Source of the DNA: an uncultured bacterium
GTDB lineage: Bacteria; Bacteroidota; Bacteroidia; Bacteroidales; Bacteroidaceae
Assembly: GCA_905214625.1 (NCBI GenBank)
Contig: CAJMMQ010000015.1
Span: 1 to 64,000 of the forward strand
Direction of reading: 5' to 3'
Length of the DNA stretch: 64,000 nucleotides
Positions 43,976-52,715 of the stretch are shown here, piece by piece (the stretch's first letter is position 1; the number at the start of each line of letters is the position of its first letter). Under the pieces are notes generated by a model. That model was not told the DNA's origin, did not search any database, and saw only the letters and a list, made by a program, of their open reading frames with translations. A program made the position numbers and the translations under genes.

Positions 43976-44587
43976 TTAAACGTTCACAAGACTTTCAATA
44001 TATTTACACAGGATGCTTATGCCCTTGTGATTCTCGCCTCCCTGCGGAATTATCAGGTCAGCATATTTCTTTGTAGGCTCAATAAACTGCTCGTGCATCG
44101 GCTTCAGCACGTCGAGATAACGGGTGATAACCATGTCTACGGTGCGCCCGCGCTCGAGCACGTCGCGCTGTATGTTGCGTATCAGTCGCTCGTCCGAGTC
44201 GGTGTCAACAAATATCTTCAGGTCCATCATGTCACGCAGTTTTTTGTTCAGCAGCGTCATGATTCCTTCTATTATTATTACCGGACGCGGTTCAACATGC
44301 AGCGTCTCTTCAAGCCTGTTGCACTTGATATACGAGTATGTGGGCTGCTCCACGGCCTGTCCGCTTCGCAGTTCGTTAACCTGCTTAATAAGCAATTTCC
44401 AGTCGAACGCGTCGGGATGGTCAAAGTTTATGGCATGGCGCTCCTCTTCAGTCATGTGCGACGTGTCGTTATAATATGAGTCGAGCGGAACCACAACCAC
44501 ATGATGCGGCGGCAGCGCCTCGGCTATCTTTCTCACAACGGTGGTCTTGCCTGAACCAGTTCCACCTGCTATTCCAATAACAGTCAT
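43976..44587 (-). CDS. udk: Uridine kinase
   Basis: Phosphorylates uridine and cytidine to UMP and CMP in pyrimidine salvage. Start taken at 44587 (MTVIGIAGGTGSGKTT); the longer frame adds 15 unlikely residues. The 203-aa protein has the P-loop GGTGSGKTT (residues 8-16), VVPLDSYYNDTSHM near 35, NFDHPDAFDW near 54, and RDVLERGRTVD near 150, typical of Udk. It is the last gene of a minus-strand run: EEP nuclease, glycosylase-like protein, udk (88-bp gap). A link between extracellular nucleic-acid breakdown and nucleoside salvage is possible. Confidence 0.95.
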   Translation of the reverse strand: MTVIGIAGGTGSGKTTVVRKIAEALPPHHVVVVPLDSYYNDTSHMTEEERHAINFDHPDAFDWKLLIKQVNELRSGQAVEQPTYSYIKCNRLEETLHVEPRPVIIIEGIMTLLNKKLRDMMDLKIFVDTDSDERLIRNIQRDVLERGRTVDMVITRYLDVLKPMHEQFIEPTKKYADLIIPQGGENHKGISILCKYIESLVNV

Positions 44588-44674
44588 ATTTATATGTTTT
44601 TTACCCGCAGGCAGTTGCGCTATATAAAACAAGGCATACTCTGCACTACGGCTATATGGTTAATAACGTTTTGT

Positions 44675-45253
44675 TTAAATAAGTTCAAGTTGTCTGAAGG
44701 CTTTTTCATAATATTCAGCCTTGTGCTCTATCTTCATAGGATATGCGCGCGAGCTGCTCGGCATGCGGTATAGCGTAAGGTTGTGGCCGGCGGCATCAAA
44801 GTCTACGCTCTCGCCTACCTTTGGTTGCCTAATATCAAAATATGAGGCAAAGGTGTCTGTGGCTTTTTGTCCCGTTGTTATCACCGCGCGGCATGTTGGG
44901 ATGGCAGCCAGCAGCGAACTCAGGTCGGTAGCCTCAACTATCTCCAGGTCTTTGTCTGACGCCGTATTCTTTGTACGGCAAACCTTACATGCCGTGTCAT
45001 AGAGGCCGATACCTTTTTCATTAAGAAAGCTAATTATGGCTTCGCGGCGGAATGTCTTGGCGCTGCTGTCGACAAAATGGAGTTTGTCGCCAAAGAATAT
45101 ATGGCCGAAGATGCGCCACATGTCGTTGATGAAGTTGGGATAAAAGAAATCCATACACCAACGGTTGCGTGCCGGCGGGAAACTGCCGAGCATCAGCAAC
45201 CGTGTGTTTTCTGGCAGAAAAGGCTTCAGCGGATGTTCCTCTGTCACGCTCAT
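44675..45253 (-). CDS. Uracil-DNA-glycosylase-like protein
   Basis: A 192-aa member of the uracil-DNA glycosylase superfamily. Visible are RLLMLGSFPPARNRW near residue 18 (motif corresponding to the G-x-x-P loop, with SFPP), FFYPNFINDMW, the middle strand pattern AVITTGQKATDTF, and YRMPSSSRAYPM near 165 in place of the usual HPS loop. The usual catalytic aspartate or asparagine after the GxxP loop is not evident, so the base specificity is uncertain. Start at 45253 overlaps the stop of the EEP nuclease gene by 4 bp (ATGA), so translation is coupled. Likely cytoplasmic DNA repair. Confidence 0.8.
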   Translation of the reverse strand: MSVTEEHPLKPFLPENTRLLMLGSFPPARNRWCMDFFYPNFINDMWRIFGHIFFGDKLHFVDSSAKTFRREAIISFLNEKGIGLYDTACKVCRTKNTASDKDLEIVEATDLSSLLAAIPTCRAVITTGQKATDTFASYFDIRQPKVGESVDFDAAGHNLTLYRMPSSSRAYPMKIEHKAEYYEKAFRQLELI

Positions 45254-46299
45254 TTCTGTTCTTTTACGAGATAAATCACGACGGGCAGGTGGTCGCTGTA
45301 TCCGTCGAGCCATACTCCTCCGGCATGGGTCCGTTTCGGAGTGCCCTTATATTTACCCTCATTGTTTATCAGATAGTCGCGGCGGAATATATGATTTTTC
45401 CAGAACTTGAGTGTAGAGAAATCTTTCTTGCCGTCACGGTTAAGAAGGTTTGGCGTCATGACAATCTGGTCGAAAAGATTCCATGAGCCTTGATACGATA
45501 GCGTTCCGGTGCCCTGCTTGGCAAGTATGTTATACCAAGGATTATACATGTCGCCGTCTTTAACGTCCTTAACTTCGGCCTTTGCTCCCAGCACGTCTTT
45601 CATGCTCTTGTTGGTAGGGTCGTCGTTCATGTCGCCCATAATGAGCACCTTCATTGCCGGGTTTTCGTTTATGAGAGAGTCTTTGATGTTCTTAACGAGC
45701 AGTGCAGCCCTCTCACGATATGAAGAACCGGAAAAACGGCTCGGCCAGTGGCACACGATTACCGTAACAGGCTCACCTGCAAGCTCGCCGGTAACTGTGA
45801 GGAATCCACGTGTACGGAAGTTTGCAGACATCGTCTCATCGGGTATGTATGGCAGCAGCGCAGACTTCTTGACAGTGAACATGGCCGGATTATAGAGCAT
45901 GGCACAGTCGATACCTCGGCTGTCGGGACCTTCGATGTGCACATATTTATATCCACGCGCGCGAAGAGGTTCCTGCGCAGTGAGGTCGTTAAGCACATTG
46001 GCGTTTTCAACTTCCGACAGTCCTATGACGGCACATCCCACGTTAGGCAGCACGTCGGTGCCCATGTCGGCCAGCACCTTTGCCATGTTGCGCAACTTGT
46101 GAGAATACTTGAGGCCGTTCCATCGCGACGAGCCGGTTGGCAGATACTCATAGTCGTTCTTGCCGTCATCATGGCATGTATCAAAAAGGTTTTCCTGATT
46201 GTAGAAACCAACGGCATACACTGAGTATTTCTTCTGTGCAAAACTGCCCACGGCTACAAGCCACAGAGACAAAACGATAAACAGACTTAATTTTTTCAT
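45250..46299 (-). CDS. Exported endonuclease/exonuclease/phosphatase (EEP) family protein
   Basis: A 349-aa secreted EEP-fold enzyme (signal peptide MKKLSLFIVLSLWLVAVGSFA), probably hydrolysing nucleic acids or phosphodiesters in the periplasm or outside the cell. Catalytic motifs: VGFYNQENLFDT near 30, VIGLSEVEN near 90 (metal-binding Glu), VCHWPSRF near 182, MGDMNDDPTNKS near 220 (Asp, Asn) and GYSDHLPVV near 337 (Asp-His pair). All essential residues are present. It heads an operon with the glycosylase-like gene and udk, with a consensus promoter at 46393-46424. In Bacteroidetes such enzymes often sit beside TonB receptors and DUF5689 proteins, as here. Confidence 0.92.
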   Translation of the reverse strand: MKKLSLFIVLSLWLVAVGSFAQKKYSVYAVGFYNQENLFDTCHDDGKNDYEYLPTGSSRWNGLKYSHKLRNMAKVLADMGTDVLPNVGCAVIGLSEVENANVLNDLTAQEPLRARGYKYVHIEGPDSRGIDCAMLYNPAMFTVKKSALLPYIPDETMSANFRTRGFLTVTGELAGEPVTVIVCHWPSRFSGSSYRERAALLVKNIKDSLINENPAMKVLIMGDMNDDPTNKSMKDVLGAKAEVKDVKDGDMYNPWYNILAKQGTGTLSYQGSWNLFDQIVMTPNLLNRDGKKDFSTLKFWKNHIFRRDYLINNEGKYKGTPKRTHAGGVWLDGYSDHLPVVIYLVKEQK

Positions 46300-46392
46300 A
46301 ATATAAAAATCATTGTTCTTTCATGTAAGGAAACAAAACATCAACCAACCGCACAGCGCGACACGGCGCCGACACAGGCGTGTTTATTTTTG

Positions 46393-46424
46393 CAAAGATA
46401 ATGCAACTTAAAGATAATTCAAAA
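46393..46424 (-). promoter_or_regulatory. Consensus promoter for EEP-nuclease operon
   Basis: Minus strand TTTG (46421-46424), near-optimal spacing, then TATCTTTG (46393-46400). Leader about 90 nt. Confidence 0.7.
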
Positions 46425-46659
46425 AATTAAATACATTTTTTTTGATTGTCCGAATTTTGAAACAACTTTGTAGAAAACAAGTAACAATGATGACACTATT
46501 CACCGCACAAGCATATCAATGAAAAAGAAAAGGCCGAACAACACGGCATAACGGCACATAACCACAAGACAGTAGCACACATACAAATACAGCAAAAAAA
46601 TGTTATATGTCTGCAATCCGGCCGTAAAACATAACACACTGACAATCAGAGTATTAAAA

Positions 46660-46760
46660 GCCGACATGCAAAAGGTGGCTTTTCAGACCGCAAAAGACGG
46701 CATTTCACAATGTAAAAGGTGTCATTTTAGAAGCTGAAACATGGCATTTCAGAAAACAGC
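46660..46760. repeat. TTTTGCAA-type dyad cluster K4
   Basis: Alternating short units such as ATGCAAAAGGTGGCTTTTCA, CGCAAAAGACGGCATTTCAC, AATGTAAAAGGTGTCATTTT and GAAACATGGCATTTCAGAAA. Same type as at 16085, 33300 and 38400. The surrounding gap 46425-46998 contains no gene; other parts are A-rich and low-complexity. Confidence 0.6.
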
Positions 46761-46998
46761 CATAAAACCACATAAATGCAAAAGCCAAAAGGCTGTACGC
46801 TGGAAACAACAGATTATAACCCTACAGGTATCTCAAACAGCATAAAAAAACACGCCGGTACGAAAAAGAACAAAAAAACAAACTGAAAGAACACAGACAG
46901 TTAAAGTTACACAAAGCTACAAAAACAGAAAAAAACAGATCTAAAGGCTGTGTATTTATTACACTTGCATTAAATAAAATGCAAAAAGGAACTGACAA

Positions 46999-47051
46999 AA
47001 AGATAATTTTTTATTTTATTTTTGGAGTTTATCCAAAAAAAATTATCTTTG
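46999..47051 (+). promoter_or_regulatory. Consensus promoter embedded in a 14-bp inverted repeat
   Basis: AAAGATAATTTTTT (46999-47012) and AAAAAATTATCTTT (47037-47050) form a perfect inverted repeat with a 24-bp spacer. The right arm contains most of the -7 box TATCTTTG (47044-47051). TTTG at 47021-47024, exactly 19 bp upstream of that box, is the -33 element and lies in the spacer. The start codon for the receptor is at 47081. Confidence 0.75.
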
Positions 47052-47080
47052 CCGAAAGTTTATTAACAAAGACAATTATT

Positions 47081-49630
47081 ATGCAAAAAAAGCTGAAATT
47101 AGCAGTGATTGCCTTATGCTATACGCCTTTGCTGCATGCGCAAAGCGATTCCATAGGGCAAAGGGGTGCCGTCTTAAGTGAGTCGGCATTCACATTCACG
47201 GAGGCACAATTGGGCGAAGACGATGACATGTCACAAAACGTAACCATAGTGAACTCTAACTCAAACATCTATGCAAGCGAGGTTGGATATCTGTTTTCGC
47301 CGATGCGTTTCCGCTACCGTGCATTCGACCAGAAATTCAACGACATTTACATCAACGGCGTACCGATGAACGACATAGAGTCGGGACAGTTCCGCTATTC
47401 GCTCGTGGGCGGACTTAACCAGCAAACCCGCAACATGGAATTCTCACTGCCGTTTGAGAGCAACAACTTCGCCATGCCGTCAATGGGCGGGGCCAACAAC
47501 TACAACTTCCGCCCCGCAGCAATGGCCACAGGCCACCGACTGACCCTGAGCGGAGCCAACCGCAACTACACGCTGCGCGGAATGTACACATTCAACACCG
47601 GCCTGAACAGCAAGGGATGGGCCTTCTCGGGCAACATCACTTACCGCTGGGCCAACGAGGGATATGTTGAAGGCACTTTCTATAACTCGCTGTCATATTT
47701 CCTCGGTGTGCAGAAAGTGTTCGGCGACGGCTCACACTCACTCTCACTCGTAACATGGGGCAACCCAACGGAACGTGCATCGCAGGGCGCCGGTACCGAC
47801 GAGATGTACTGGCTGGCCAACGACCGCTACTACAACCCTTACTGGGGATATCAGAACGGCAAGAAGCGTAACTCGCGTATCGTAAACGACTATGCTCCTA
47901 CGGCATTGCTGACTTGGGACTGGAAAATTGACGACGAGACAAAGCTGACAACCTCGCTGATGGGAAAATACAGCATGTACAAGAGCACTAAGCTCAACTA
48001 CAACAACGCCGACAACCCCCACCCCAACTACTGGAAGAACATGCCAAGCAGCTATTACGACGTATGGGACGAAACTGACGCTACTAACCGTACCGAACAA
48101 TGCCTGGCCGACTGGAACACGGCTTACAACTACTGGACATCGTCGAAGGCTAACCGACAGATAAACTGGGACCGCCTTTACTACTCTAATCACCAGGTTT
48201 CAGCACAGGGAGCAGATGCCATGTACTACATTCAGGCCAAGCACAACGACGCGCTTACATTCTCGCTGGCATCAACACTTAACAAGCAGCTCAGCAAGAA
48301 CAGCCAGTTCAACTTGGGCATCATCGCATCAACTAACAAAGGCATGCACTATCAGACGATGGAAGACCTGCTCGGAGCCACTACATACCACAATATAAAC
48401 ACTTATGCGCTGGGAACATACGACCGCAACGCCGACGAAATACAGTATGACCTAAACAACCGCAACGGCATTGTAAAAGAAGGCGACAGATTCGGCTACG
48501 ACTACAACCTGCTCGTTAACAACGGCAAATTGTGGTCGAGCTACAGCGAGAACTTCGGCATGCTGCACTATACCATAGCCGCAAAGCTCGGATATACAAG
48601 CATGCAGCGCGACGGAAAAATGCGCAACGGTATGGCAGCCAACAACTCTTACGGCAAGAGCAAGACAGCACAATTCCTCGACGGAGGCTTTAAGCTCGGC
48701 ACAAGTTTCAACCTCGGACGCGGCAATACGCTGACCTTCGGAGCAGCATACGAGCACCGCGCGCCACAGGCTAAGAACGCATTTGCATCTCCTGAAATCA
48801 ACAACGACTTTGTGCTCAACCTCAAAAACGAGCGCGTGTTCAGTACTGAAATCGGATACCAGCTACAGACATCATGGCTGCACGCTAACATCAACGCATA
48901 CTACAGCTATCTGACAAATGTAACCGACTGGCAGAACTTCTATTTCGACGATATCAACTCATTCTCATACGTATCACTGACAGACATGAAGAAAGAGTAT
49001 TACGGAGTAGAAGCAGGTCTTAAATTCAAGGTTACAAGCTCATTCGACATCAAACTTATCGGTACAATCAGCGACGCCAAAATCAAGAACAATGCTCATG
49101 TACGCTACATGAACTCTACAAGCGCGCTATATACCGACGAAATTGTATACAATAAGGGCATGCGCGACTCAGGCACACCGCTCACGGCGGCAAGCCTCGG
49201 ACTCAGCTATCACAGCGGAGGATGGTTCCTCGACCTTAGCTGCAACTACTACGACCGCATTTACCTCTCTTATGCTCCTTGCTACAGATACGAAAGCACG
49301 CTCAACGCACGCCAGGAGGCTGTAGGCGACATCTACGACAACGAAGGCAACGTGCGCGCATCTGCGTTAGAGCAGGCACAGGGTCACGGCGGATTTATGC
49401 TCGACGGCTCTATCGGCCGAAGCATCTATCTTAAACGAGGCTCACTCTCAATCAACCTCATGGTTACAAACATACTGAACAACCAGAACCTTTGCACAGG
49501 AGGATATGAGCAGAGCAGAAGCGACTACACAAGCTCCGGAAACATCCGCACATACCGCTTCTCAAAGAACCCGATGAAGTTCTATGCTTACGGAACTAAC
49601 GGTATGCTGAACATTACTTACAGATTCTAA
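47081..49630 (+). CDS. TonB-dependent-receptor-like outer-membrane barrel
   Basis: An outer-membrane beta-barrel importer of 849 aa. The start at 47081 is chosen because the open frame upstream contains the promoter; it gives the signal peptide MQKKLKLAVIALCYTPLLHA. The N-terminal part is short and lacks a carboxypeptidase-like domain. A plug-like region (about 30-110, DIYINGVPMNDIESGQFRYS) is present. The rest is typical barrel sequence with alternating aromatic strands and ends in ITYRF. It lies 14 bp before the DUF5689 lipoprotein. This receptor-DUF5689-choice-of-anchor-J arrangement, near secreted nucleases, suggests uptake of nucleic-acid-derived or phosphate compounds; that is inference. 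Confidence 0.85.
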   Translation: MQKKLKLAVIALCYTPLLHAQSDSIGQRGAVLSESAFTFTEAQLGEDDDMSQNVTIVNSNSNIYASEVGYLFSPMRFRYRAFDQKFNDIYINGVPMNDIESGQFRYSLVGGLNQQTRNMEFSLPFESNNFAMPSMGGANNYNFRPAAMATGHRLTLSGANRNYTLRGMYTFNTGLNSKGWAFSGNITYRWANEGYVEGTFYNSLSYFLGVQKVFGDGSHSLSLVTWGNPTERASQGAGTDEMYWLANDRYYNPYWGYQNGKKRNSRIVNDYAPTALLTWDWKIDDETKLTTSLMGKYSMYKSTKLNYNNADNPHPNYWKNMPSSYYDVWDETDATNRTEQCLADWNTAYNYWTSSKANRQINWDRLYYSNHQVSAQGADAMYYIQAKHNDALTFSLASTLNKQLSKNSQFNLGIIASTNKGMHYQTMEDLLGATTYHNINTYALGTYDRNADEIQYDLNNRNGIVKEGDRFGYDYNLLVNNGKLWSSYSENFGMLHYTIAAKLGYTSMQRDGKMRNGMAANNSYGKSKTAQFLDGGFKLGTSFNLGRGNTLTFGAAYEHRAPQAKNAFASPEINNDFVLNLKNERVFSTEIGYQLQTSWLHANINAYYSYLTNVTDWQNFYFDDINSFSYVSLTDMKKEYYGVEAGLKFKVTSSFDIKLIGTISDAKIKNNAHVRYMNSTSALYTDEIVYNKGMRDSGTPLTAASLGLSYHSGGWFLDLSCNYYDRIYLSYAPCYRYESTLNARQEAVGDIYDNEGNVRASALEQAQGHGGFMLDGSIGRSIYLKRGSLSINLMVTNILNNQNLCTGGYEQSRSDYTSSGNIRTYRFSKNPMKFYAYGTNGMLNITYRF

Positions 49631-49644
49631 AAAATCAAAAGACA

Positions 49645-50508
49645 ATGAAAAAAATTAAATATATAAAACTGATAATGCTCACGCTGGTTCTGGGACTTTC
49701 AGCAACATCATGCATGGATGAAGACTGGAACGACCCGACCGGAGAAACCGCACCCTACGGCAATAACGACATACAGGAGACAAACGTAATATCTATTGCC
49801 GACCTCAAGGCTAAATATGCGTCAACTCTGGCCAACCAGAACGATACGGCGCGCATAACAGACAACCTGCAGATAAAAGCCCGCGTAACCGGAAACGACA
49901 TTGGCGGAAACATTTATAGCGAAGTGGCCGTTGACGACGGCACCGGAGCCATACTTATCTGCATCTCACAGGGCGGGCTCTTCGGCTATCTGCCTGTTGG
50001 TCAGGAAATTCTTGTAGACCTGAAAGACCTCTATATCGGAACCTACGGCTATCAGCCGCAAATCGGAACGCCATACACCAACGCAAGCGGAAGAACATTC
50101 CCGAGCAGAATGAACAAAACCGTATGGCAGCAGCACTTCAAGCTTATGGGCGCAGCAGACGCATCAAAGATAGACACTCTCGAGTTTGACATCAGCAAGG
50201 CAAAAGACGCCAGCTACATGAAGGAGAATTGCGGACGTCTCATGGTAGTAAAGGGTGTAAAACTCAAAGATGCCGACGGAGTGAAGACTTTTGCACCTGA
50301 ATCAGAGAAAGACGGCGGCAACGGTGTAAGCCGTCCAATAGAAGGCTTCTCTTCAAACGAATTCGTAGTACGCTCAAGCACATATGCCGACTTTGCCGGA
50401 ACAGTGATGCCACAGGAAAAACTTGACATAACAGGTATCTTCACACGCTACAGCAACACATGGCAGATACTGATGCGTTCTGACTCAGACTTCAAAATAT
50501 CAGAATAA
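49645..50508 (+). CDS. DUF5689-domain lipoprotein (OB-fold-like)
   Basis: A 287-aa SPII lipoprotein (lipobox ATSC, cysteine near residue 23; mature MDEDWNDPTGE). Contains DUF5689, an OB-fold-like domain, with signature VISIADLKAKYAS near 49, then LQIKARVTGNDIGGNIYSEV and VDDGTGAILICI. OB folds often bind nucleic acids or sugars. It sits between the TonB-like receptor (14 bp before) and the choice-of-anchor J lipoprotein (35 bp after). Possibly the surface-exposed binding partner of the receptor. Substrate unproven. Confidence 0.88.
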   Translation: MKKIKYIKLIMLTLVLGLSATSCMDEDWNDPTGETAPYGNNDIQETNVISIADLKAKYASTLANQNDTARITDNLQIKARVTGNDIGGNIYSEVAVDDGTGAILICISQGGLFGYLPVGQEILVDLKDLYIGTYGYQPQIGTPYTNASGRTFPSRMNKTVWQQHFKLMGAADASKIDTLEFDISKAKDASYMKENCGRLMVVKGVKLKDADGVKTFAPESEKDGGNGVSRPIEGFSSNEFVVRSSTYADFAGTVMPQEKLDITGIFTRYSNTWQILMRSDSDFKISE

Positions 50509-50543
50509 AAAACATTTAACAAAACAATAAAAGAACAACAGTT

Positions 50544-52196
50544 ATGAAAAAGATATTATTTTCAGTGCTTGCCCTTGCTATGGCAACATTCTCATTCACA
50601 AGTTGCGAAGACGTTCCCGCTCCTTATGACGATCCCAACGCCGGCGGCGGTGGTGAGGTAGTTTTGCCTGAGGGCGTACTGCTCGACCAAAGCTTCACCA
50701 ACTCGTTAGGCAGCTTTACATCTGTATCAGCAAGCGGTTCGCTCAAATGGTACAACGACTATTCAAGCGCTATGGTTACAGGATTCCAGGACTTCAACGG
50801 CGACGGTCAGAAAGAGAACCAGGCCGGAGTTACATATCTTGTTGGCCCCGAAATCGACCTCACAGGTGTTGAAAACGCATACATAACCATCAACCATGCG
50901 CTTAACTACGAACGAGGCGACATCAATACAAACAACACTATCCTGATAAGCAAGGATTATTCAGGCGACGTAAACACAGCCACATGGGAGCCGTTAAGCT
51001 ACAATACAGACGGTTTGAACTCAGGTTTCGACTTCTGTGAGAAAAGCGTAAACATCCCTGCATCATACATGGGAAGCAAAGTTATTATCGCGCTGCGCCA
51101 CACATGTACAGAAAGTCAGTCGTCTACATGGGAGGTTAAGAGCATCAAGGTTCAGGAAGGCCAGGCACCAGAAGAAGGCGGCAGCGAAACTCCTGACGGC
51201 ACATATATCGACCAGGATTTCTCTTCATCACTTGGTTCATTTACATCACAGTCTGCAAGCGGAAGCCTTAAATGGTATAACGACTATTCAAGCGCTATGG
51301 TTACAGGATTTCAGGACTTCAACGGAGACGGATCTAAAGAGAACCAGGCAGGTGTTACATATCTCGTAAGTCCCGTAATCGACCTTTCAAACACAACAGA
51401 GGCATATATCACCATTAATCATGCCATAAACTATGAAAAAGGTGACATCAACGCCAACAACTCTATCGTGATAAGCAAAGATTACAACGGTGACGTAAAG
51501 ACAGCAACATGGAAGATGCTCGAATATGACACAAATGGCTTAGGCACAAGCTTCACATTTATGGAAAAGAGCGTCAACATTCCTGCTGAGTATATTGGAA
51601 GCAAGGTTGTTATAGCACTGCGCCATACATGCAACGACCAGCAGTCATCAACATGGGAAGTTAAGAAACTTTCTGTAAAGGACGGTTCAGTAGAAGAGCA
51701 GCCGGGCGGAGACACAGGCGATATTACAGCTCCCAACGGCGACTTTGAGACATGGGTGTCAGGTCTTCCCAACAACTGGTCGACAACATCTACAGCCGGA
51801 AATGCCACACTCTCTATGAGTACAGATGCACACAGCGGTTCATACTCAGTAAAAGTTGCCGGAGATTCAAAATACAACAAGCGTATATCATACAAGGAGA
51901 TAGAACTCAAAGCTGGTGAATACACAATGACATTCTACGCTAAGGCTGCCACATCAACCGGAGCGTCAGTACGTCCAGGATACGTACCTGTTACAGACGG
52001 AAAAGTAGGCAACTATTTCTATGGCGACTACACAAATGACATTACAAGCAGCGAATGGGTAAAAGTTACACACACCTTTACTATTGACGCAGACGGAACA
52101 TATTGCGTAGTGATTATGAACTCTAAGAATCCTGGTGGAGATGTCCTCATTGACGACTTCACCCTGAGCATGGGAGGAACAGTCATTATAAAATAA
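50544..52196 (+). CDS. Lipoprotein with duplicated choice-of-anchor-J domain
   Basis: A 550-aa SPII lipoprotein (lipobox FTSC near residue 21). Two near-identical domains of about 160 residues follow (about 45-205 and 220-380), each with ASGSLKWYNDYSSAMVTG, FQDFNGDG, TYLV and ALRHTC. The DNA period between them is 525 bp (175 codons). The third part (about 395-550, NGDFETWVSGLPNNWSTTST) is a carbohydrate-binding-module-like beta sandwich. Choice-of-anchor J domains occur in surface proteins of Bacteroidetes. The high identity of the DNA copies shows recent tandem duplication. Part of the same operon as the receptor and DUF5689 gene. Role: surface binding, ligand unknown. Confidence 0.88.
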   Translation: MKKILFSVLALAMATFSFTSCEDVPAPYDDPNAGGGGEVVLPEGVLLDQSFTNSLGSFTSVSASGSLKWYNDYSSAMVTGFQDFNGDGQKENQAGVTYLVGPEIDLTGVENAYITINHALNYERGDINTNNTILISKDYSGDVNTATWEPLSYNTDGLNSGFDFCEKSVNIPASYMGSKVIIALRHTCTESQSSTWEVKSIKVQEGQAPEEGGSETPDGTYIDQDFSSSLGSFTSQSASGSLKWYNDYSSAMVTGFQDFNGDGSKENQAGVTYLVSPVIDLSNTTEAYITINHAINYEKGDINANNSIVISKDYNGDVKTATWKMLEYDTNGLGTSFTFMEKSVNIPAEYIGSKVVIALRHTCNDQQSSTWEVKKLSVKDGSVEEQPGGDTGDITAPNGDFETWVSGLPNNWSTTSTAGNATLSMSTDAHSGSYSVKVAGDSKYNKRISYKEIELKAGEYTMTFYAKAATSTGASVRPGYVPVTDGKVGNYFYGDYTNDITSSEWVKVTHTFTIDADGTYCVVIMNSKNPGGDVLIDDFTLSMGGTVIIK

Positions 52197-52218
52197 TAAT
52201 AAAAATCTTACCAAAACA

Positions 52219-52257
52219 TTTGGCAGGCTGCAGAAATCTTCGTATTTTTGCAGCCTG
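52219..52257 (+). promoter_or_regulatory. Promoter of rpmE2 with embedded perfect hairpin
   Basis: TTTG (52219-52222), 20 bp, TATTTTTG (52243-52250). A perfect inverted repeat CAGGCTGCA/TGCAGCCTG (52224-52232, 52249-52257) begins inside the promoter and covers the end of the -7 box. It could terminate read-through from the upstream gene or be an operator. Confidence 0.6.
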
Positions 52258-52299
52258 TAATGTGTAATTATATTTTTAACAACAATATTTAAGAACAAA

Positions 52300-52551
52300 A
52301 TGAAAAAAGGTATTCATCCAGAAAACTATCGCCCCGTCGTATTTAAGGATATGTCCAACGGCGATATGTTCCTTACACGTTCTACATGCAAGACTACAGA
52401 GACAGTAGAATTTGAAGGCGAAACTTACCCGGTGGTAAAAGTCGAAATTTCAAACACCTCTCACCCGTTCTATACTGGTAAGAGCAAGCTCGTTGACTCA
52501 GCTGGTCGCGTAGACAAGTTCATGAGCCGCTATGGTAAAGCTCGCAAATAA
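52300..52551 (+). CDS. rpmE2: Ribosomal protein bL31 type B
   Basis: The 83-aa large-subunit ribosomal protein bL31 in the zinc-free (C-minus) form: [40 protein letters not shown] and DKFMSRYGK, with a single cysteine and no CxxC pair. In many bacteria such paralogues replace the zinc form under zinc limitation. It has its own promoter (52219-52250) and terminator, so it is not truly part of the neighbouring operon. Confidence 0.97.
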   Translation: MKKGIHPENYRPVVFKDMSNGDMFLTRSTCKTTETVEFEGETYPVVKVEISNTSHPFYTGKSKLVDSAGRVDKFMSRYGKARK

Positions 52552-52578
52552 TAGATTACCATATTTCGATTAACATAC

Positions 52579-52625
52579 AAAGTGCGTTTGGGCGTAGTTG
52601 CATATACGTTTAAGCGCACTTTTTG
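52579..52625 (+). terminator. Intrinsic terminator of rpmE2
   Basis: AAAGTGCG (52579-52586) pairs with CGCACTTT (from 52615), followed by T5. An inner part may fold further. Confidence 0.85.
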
Positions 52626-52715
52626 TCTACGGATGTGTCTACTCATTCCGCAACCTTTTCTCGCAGGTTCATACGGAATGTTCTTCATCATACCAATCAT
52701 TGTTATTATTAAATT

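Noticed and set aside
46979-47080. Upstream start of the receptor gene
   Set aside because: The 34-residue extension contains the TTTG-N19-TATCTTTG promoter, and the later ATG begins a proper signal peptide.
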